Of a stretch of 47,435 bases of DNA, positions 43,446-47,435 are shown one piece after another. Source of the DNA: Acidimicrobiaceae bacterium (GTDB taxonomy: Bacteria; Actinomycetota; Acidimicrobiia; Acidimicrobiales; RAAP-2); contig DAHUZJ010000009.1 in NCBI GenBank assembly GCA_027306585.1, forward strand, positions 1-47,435. The letters run 5' to 3'. A program made the translations under genes and the position numbers. Position 1 is the stretch's first letter. The number at the start of each line of letters is the position of its first letter. The notes under the pieces are model-generated. The model ran no database searches. It worked only from the letters and a program-made list of their open reading frames with translations, and was not told the DNA's origin.

Positions 43446-43772
43446 TCAGGTGGGCGGGCCGGTGGCGCCCGGTTGCCCGACAGCGGACAGCGTCACCACG
43501 TCCGTGCCGGCCGACAGCCACGGGAGGAGCCGGGCCGCCAGCGCCGCCAGCTCACCGGAGAGTGACCGGACCTTGGGCTTCCTCGCCGAGTTCTTGAAGA
43601 AGGCGACGAGCTCGTTGGCGGTGTAGCTGGCCTGGGTCCACAGGTCGACAACGTTCTGGGCGCCGTGGTGGACGGCCAAGAGGAAGCCGATCTTGGTCCT
43701 GCCCATGGTGCGGATGTCGCCGCGCCCGATGTTGGCCCGGGCGCGGTCCTCGTCCTTGTGGGTCGTACTGGC
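43446..43772 (-). pseudogene. Remnant of an unidentified protein gene
   Basis: The reverse strand carries protein-like sequence ending at TGA 43446-43448. An ATG at 43706 would give 86 residues (MGRTKIGFLLAVHHGAQN...VDLWTQASYTANELVAFFKN). The same frame looks coding for about 20 codons before that Met (THKDEDRARANIGRGDIRT) back to the TGA that ends the upstream nucleotidyltransferase gene. This suggests a 5'-truncated gene rather than a small intact one. I do not recognise the family. Confidence 0.4.
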
Positions 43773-44519
43773 TCAGGGTGCCTGCCATCCGTGAGCGGGA
43801 CACCGGTGCCCCGAGGCGACGAGACGCTCGCACCGCCGGCCGTCGACTCGACGCCCGTGGCACTGCACGGCGCCTCGCACTGGGGGGTCAGGGAGACTGG
43901 CGGGCTGAGCCGCCGCAGCACCGCACCGGCCGCCGGCCTGCTCGCCTCCACCGACCAGATCTTCGAGCTCGACGTCAGGGCGCTTCCGTGCGGGACCGTA
44001 GAGCTCCTCGAGCAAGAACTGCGTCTTCGGCTCGATCAGGCGTCCCGGGTACAACGCCTCGACAAGATCCATCCCCTCGTCGGCGGTCGTGAAGGAGCAC
44101 AGCTCGTACAAGAGCTTGATGGCCTCGGCGTCCTGGTCAACCCGTGCCGCGAGCAGCTTCATTGCAAGGAGGTAGCGAGGCCAGCCCACCGACACGCTGA
44201 GCGACGGGGTCTGAAAGACCACCTGGCGTTCGGGGTCGTCACCCGGGGTGAACGACTTGACGGCATCGTTGAGCCAGTCGTCGGGGAGCGACAGATCCTG
44301 GGCGACGACACGGGCCGCGTCGTACACCACGGTCTTCGGCTCGAAGATGGCGTCGACGTCACGGGTCACTCGCCGCGCGGAGTACGCCATGGCGATCGCC
44401 CCGCCGCCGACCATGAACAACTCGGCCCGCACCCCACGCCGGGCCAACTCGTCCGACAGGCGTTCCAGGGCGCGCCGGATCTTCTCACGATTGAACCCGC
44501 TAGACACGGTCAAACGCAC
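43773..44519 (-). CDS. Nucleotidyltransferase-like toxin candidate (AbiEii/DUF6036 type)
   Basis: A 248-residue protein with a GGGAIAMAYSARRVTRDVDAIF motif (residues ~38-59), the glycine loop and DxD of the minimal nucleotidyltransferase fold seen in AbiEii-type toxins. The domain continues to about residue 190 (LIEPKTQFLLEELYG). The last ~60 residues are Arg/Gly/Cys-rich and look unlike the rest, as if the natural end were lost and the frame runs into foreign sequence. The GTG start at 44519 lies 20 bases inside the XRE gene, so the pair is one operon. It is probably the toxin partner. Activity is not testable by eye. Confidence 0.7.
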   Translation of the reverse strand: MRLTVSSGFNREKIRRALERLSDELARRGVRAELFMVGGGAIAMAYSARRVTRDVDAIFEPKTVVYDAARVVAQDLSLPDDWLNDAVKSFTPGDDPERQVVFQTPSLSVSVGWPRYLLAMKLLAARVDQDAEAIKLLYELCSFTTADEGMDLVEALYPGRLIEPKTQFLLEELYGPARKRPDVELEDLVGGGEQAGGRCGAAAAQPASLPDPPVRGAVQCHGRRVDGRRCERLVASGHRCPAHGWQAP

Positions 44520-45090
44520 CTTCGTTCACGAACACACCGTGACGCTTGAACTCAACTGGGCTGTCTCGAAGTGCCATGGCCTCGTAGCCCGGCAACCCCG
44601 AGACGAACCACCACGGCTCGATGAACCGCTCGGGCGCATCCGTCCAACCGGGCCAGGGTAGATCCACCTCGTCGCAGAGGAACTCGACGAGGGCTGCCAT
44701 AGCAGCGTCGAAGCGCGCGTCGCCGCAGGGTGGTGGCTCGTCGGCGACGAGCCACTCCTGGCCAGGCCGGGGCGAACCGCGCACGTCGTCGACGAAGTCG
44801 AGGAGCCGCCGCCATGCCCCTCGCCCTCCCTCCTGCTGGAGGATCTCCCGGAGCTCCCGGCTCACCTCGGCGATTGGTTCGGCGCCTCGCCGCACCATCG
44901 GCCGGGCGGTGAGTGACAGCTCGTGTCCGGCTGCTTCGAGGATGCGCTCGACGGTGTCCAGGCGGGGCACGAGCCGACCGGACTCGTAGCTGGCCAACGT
45001 CGGCTGCGAGGTCCCGGCCCGACGGGCGAGCTCTGCCTGGCTGAGGGCCGCTCGGCGCCGCGCCTCCCGGATAAGGGTGGCGGTGTTCAT
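44500..45090 (-). CDS. XRE-family antitoxin/regulator
   Basis: A 196-residue protein with an N-terminal Cro/CI-type helix-turn-helix (residues ~4-58: LSQAELARRAGTSQPTLASYESGR) and a C-terminal region (~100-196) including WLVADEPPPCGDARFDAAMAALVEFL and WFVSGLPGYEA. The latter resembles a segment found in proteins encoded next to DUF6036 nucleotidyltransferases. It precedes and overlaps the nucleotidyltransferase gene, and its promoter carries a 16-base palindrome, as expected for an autorepressing antitoxin. Confidence 0.75.
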   Translation of the reverse strand: MNTATLIREARRRAALSQAELARRAGTSQPTLASYESGRLVPRLDTVERILEAAGHELSLTARPMVRRGAEPIAEVSRELREILQQEGGRGAWRRLLDFVDDVRGSPRPGQEWLVADEPPPCGDARFDAAMAALVEFLCDEVDLPWPGWTDAPERFIEPWWFVSGLPGYEAMALRDSPVEFKRHGVFVNEGAFDRV

Positions 45091-45096
45091 GCCCAG

Positions 45097-45115
45097 AGTA
45101 TATCAGAACTGATAT
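45097..45115 (-). promoter_or_regulatory. Promoter and operator palindrome of the XRE/nucleotidyltransferase pair
   Basis: ATATCAGAACTGATAT (45100-45115) has two perfect 7-base arms around AA. On the reverse strand TATACT (45097-45102) overlaps it and ends 6 bases before the XRE ATG, giving a leaderless, autorepressible promoter. It is one of the most AT-rich spots in the window. Confidence 0.7.
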
Positions 45116-45151
45116 GGGAGTAACGCACTAACCCAGCCTCGGTCACCGATC

Positions 45152-47435
45152 ATGGGGGGATTGCGGATAGGACGAGCACTGCCAGTATCGGGCCACACGC
45201 GCCGCGGGGAATTCGAGGCCGCCGTCGCGGGGATTGTCGCCCCAAGCCGGAATACTCTTGCAGGCCGGAGGGCTTCCGTGAACAGCTCTCCATCTGTCGG
45301 CATCGGCACCACCACCAACGCCTCGACGCCTGTCGAGGTGGAGGGCGTGGGCGGCACCGGGCACCTGTCGGCGGTGGTGGCGAACTCGGCCGGCTGGCAC
45401 GACGAGTACGCGGTCACGGCCGGCGGCCACGTCTACGCCTGGGGCGACGACAACCAGGGTGAGCTCGGCAACGGCACCACCACGGCACACGTGGCCACCC
45501 CGGTCGAGGTCGCTGGCGCCGGCGGCACCGGGCACCTGTCGAACGTGCTCGCCACCAGCGGCGGCTACGGCGACGCCTTCGCCCTCGTGGCCCCACCCAC
45601 GCTCACCAAGGTCACACCGGCGACCGGCCCGTCCACGGGCGGCACTGCGGTCACGGTCACCGGCACGGGCTTCACCGGGGCGACCGCCGTCCACTTCGGC
45701 ACGACGGCGGCCACCGCCTTCACCGTGACATCGACAACCAAGCTGACGGCCACCGCCCCGGCGGGGACGGGCACGGTCACAGTGACGGTGACGGCACCCT
45801 CGGGCACCTCGTCGACGTCCACCGCCGACCACTACACGTACACGGCGACACCGCCCAACGTCACGGGCGTGAGCCCGCAGACCGCCACCTTCTCCGCCGG
45901 CACGACGGTGACGGTGGCCGGCACCAACCTGACAGGGGCGACCGCCGTCCACTTCGGGGCGGTCCCGGCGACGGGCATCAAGGTGGCGTCCTCGACCTCC
46001 CTCACGGCCGTCGCCCCCCAGGGCGTGGGCACGGTCACAGTGACCGTCACCACCCCCTCGGGCACCTCGGCCACGAGCGCAGCCGACACGTTCACGTACC
46101 CGACCGGCCAGCTCCAGGCCTGGGGGGCCAACACAAGTGGCCAGCTCGGTGACGGGACGACGACCTCGCACTCTGCGCCCGAGACCCTGGCCGGGATCGG
46201 CCCCGTCGCCCAGGTGGCCGGGGCCGCCGACCACCACACCACCTTGGCCCTCACCCCCGCCGGCCACGTCTACGCCTGGGGCACAAACGCCTCGGGCCAG
46301 CTCGGCAACGGCACCACTACCGCCAGCTCGACACCGGTCGAGGTCGAGGGCGTGGGCGGCACGGGCTACCTGTCGAACATCGTGGCCGTCTCGGCCAACG
46401 GCGCGACCTGCTACGCGCTGGGCTCGACAGGCCACGTCTACGCCTGGGGCAACAACTACTACTACGGCGAGCTCGGGAACAACTCCACGGCCACATACTC
46501 GACGACCCCCGTCGAGGTCGACGGCGTGGGCGGGACCGGCTACCTGTCGAACGTCGTGGCGATCGCCGCCGGCACCCGCAACGTGCTGGCGCTCACGGCG
46601 TCGGGCAACGTCTACGTCTGGGGTCAGGCGGGCACAGGGAACACAACAGTCGACCGCACCCCCGTCGAGGTCACGGGCGTGGGTGGGACCGGCTACCTGT
46701 CGAAGGTCGTGGCGGTCAGCGCCGGTGGGTGGTCGGACTTCGCCCTCACCGCCGGCGGCCACGTCTACGCCTGGCGCGCCAACACATCGGGCCAGCTCGG
46801 CAACGGCACCACCACCGCCAGCCCGACCCCCGTCGAGGTGAAGGGCGTGGGCGGGACAGGGAACCTGTCGGGCGTGGTCGCCGTGAGTGACCGCAACGGC
46901 ACCACCCTGGCCCTCACGTCCACAGGGCACGTCTATGCCTGGGGGGCCGACAACTACGGCCAGCTCGGCAACGGCACCACCACCAACGCCACCACCCCGG
47001 TCGAGGTGAAGGGTCCCGGCGGCACAGGGTTCCTGTCGAGCGTCGTCGCCGTTACGACCGGGGGCGGCAGTGAGTACGCCGTGACGGCGGCGGGCCACCT
47101 CTACTCGTGGGGGAGCAACGGATCGGGCCAGCTCGGCAATGGCACCACCACGGAGGCGGACACCCCCGTCGAGGTGAAGGGGGTCGGCGGGACCGGCTAC
47201 CTCTCCGACGTCCTCGCGGCCAGCGCCGGCACGACCGACGCCTTCGCGCTCGTGGTCGCACCGACGCTCACCAAGGTCACACCGGCGACCGGCCCCGCCA
47301 CGGGCGGCACCCCGGTCACCATCACCGGGACCCACTTCGCCGGGGCCAGCGCCGTCGATTTCGGGGCGACGGTCGCCACCACCTTCACGGTGACATCGAC
47401 AACCACGATCACCGCCACCGCCCCGGCGGGGACGG
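45152..47435 (+). CDS. Large RCC1-repeat / IPT(TIG) domain protein (3' end outside window)
   Basis: The frame is open from at least 45152 to the window end with no stop, about 761 codons. From about residue 45 it is made of RCC1-type beta-propeller units (recurrent GHVYAWG...GQLGNGTTT...TPVEV) interrupted by IPT/TIG immunoglobulin-like domains: two at ~45591-46101 (PTLTKVTPATGPSTGG and NVTGVSPQTATFSAGT starts) and a third from ~47257. Such proteins are usually secreted surface proteins. However, neither ATG 45152 nor GTG 45278 gives a signal peptide, and the first RCC1 unit begins in mid-unit (VGIGTTTNASTPVEV). So the 5' end appears truncated, or the true start is unrecognised. Start confidence is low. 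Confidence 0.75.
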   Translation, partial: MGGLRIGRALPVSGHTRRGEFEAAVAGIVAPSRNTLAGRRASVNSSPSVGIGTTTNASTPVEVEGVGGTGHLSAVVANSAGWHDEYAVTAGGHVYAWGDDNQGELGNGTTTAHVATPVEVAGAGGTGHLSNVLATSGGYGDAFALVAPPTLTKVTPATGPSTGGTAVTVTGTGFTGATAVHFGTTAATAFTVTSTTKLTATAPAGTGTVTVTVTAPSGTSSTSTADHYTYTATPPNVTGVSPQTATFSAGTTVTVAGTNLTGATAVHFGAVPATGIKVASSTSLTAVAPQGVGTVTVTVTTPSGTSATSAADTFTYPTGQLQAWGANTSGQLGDGTTTSHSAPETLAGIGPVAQVAGAADHHTTLALTPAGHVYAWGTNASGQLGNGTTTASSTPVEVEGVGGTGYLSNIVAVSANGATCYALGSTGHVYAWGNNYYYGELGNNSTATYSTTPVEVDGVGGTGYLSNVVAIAAGTRNVLALTASGNVYVWGQAGTGNTTVDRTPVEVTGVGGTGYLSKVVAVSAGGWSDFALTAGGHVYAWRANTSGQLGNGTTTASPTPVEVKGVGGTGNLSGVVAVSDRNGTTLALTSTGHVYAWGADNYGQLGNGTTTNATTPVEVKGPGGTGFLSSVVAVTTGGGSEYAVTAAGHLYSWGSNGSGQLGNGTTTEADTPVEVKGVGGTGYLSDVLAASAGTTDAFALVVAPTLTKVTPATGPATGGTPVTITGTHFAGASAVDFGATVATTFTVTSTTTITATAPAGT
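45599..47435 (+). repeat. Long-range duplication of an IPT domain and tandem RCC1 units
   Basis: The IPT coding block beginning at 45599 recurs from 47264, 1665 bases or 555 codons later, with long identical runs at both ends. Between them are at least six RCC1 units of about 150-170 bases that keep near-identical cores at GGCCACGTCTACGCCTGG and CAGCTCGGCAACGGCACC. Confidence 0.8.

Noticed and set aside
43133..45151. Integrated genomic island at tRNA-Cys
   Set aside because: The toxin-antitoxin pair and remnant are next to the tRNA, but there is no integrase gene and I found no repeat of the tRNA 3' end as a right attachment site within the window.

Overview
The window is about 47.4 kb of very GC-rich DNA from a chromosome. 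It looks actinobacterial: the gene order infB-rbfA-truB-ribF-rpsO-pnp-M16 protease-dapB and the block lexA / LysM gene / nrdR are actinobacterial hallmarks, GTG and TTG starts are common, most neighbours overlap by 4 bases, the tRNA has no encoded CCA, and many genes have a TAnnnT -10 element just 6-10 bases before the start codon, as on leaderless mRNAs. A deep branch such as Acidimicrobiia fits, but that placement is inference.

Layout. 1-8.5 kb: translation and RNA genes (infB, cut by the window edge, rbfA, truB, ribF, rpsO, pnp) and an M16 zinc protease. 8.5-17 kb: a large YfhO-like membrane protein, dapB, two tandem TetR regulators with a ferritin-like diiron protein, dapA and RNase J. 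17-18.5 kb: a reverse-strand DHA2-type exporter whose promoter carries a LexA box. 18.6-25.5 kb: ftsK, a D-Ala-D-Ala carboxypeptidase, homoserine kinase, miaB and miaA. 25.7-29.9 kb: a beta-hydroxyacid dehydrogenase, dapF, hflX and a DapC-type aminotransferase. 30-33.4 kb: a membrane-anchored cupredoxin and a methyltransferase on the reverse strand, then dapD and dapE. 33.4-37.3 kb: lexA diverging from an SOS-type LysM gene, then nrdR, a PIG-L deacetylase and dinB. 37.5-43 kb: a DUF4388 protein, a class E sortase, a methyltransferase, glnD and a small membrane protein. 43.1-47.4 kb: tRNA-Cys, a gene remnant, an XRE/nucleotidyltransferase toxin-antitoxin pair, and the start of a huge RCC1/IPT repeat protein that runs off the window.

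How the genes work together. Six genes of the succinylase route to meso-diaminopimelate and lysine (dapA, dapB, dapC, dapD, dapE, dapF) lie within 22 kb; FtsK, the DD-carboxypeptidase and the sortase are further cell-envelope genes. The regulatory centre is the lexA/LysM gap: four LexA-box palindromes flank two divergent promoters, and the LysM promoter appears to start exactly on the ATG of a 19-codon leader ORF whose stop overlaps the LysM start. A perfect LexA box also sits against the exporter's -10 element at 18.55 kb, suggesting an SOS-controlled exporter. DapF has Ser where the first catalytic Cys is expected, plus a Gly-Gly-Ala repeat insert.

All assignments come from reading the sequence and recalling family motifs; no database search or structure prediction was run.
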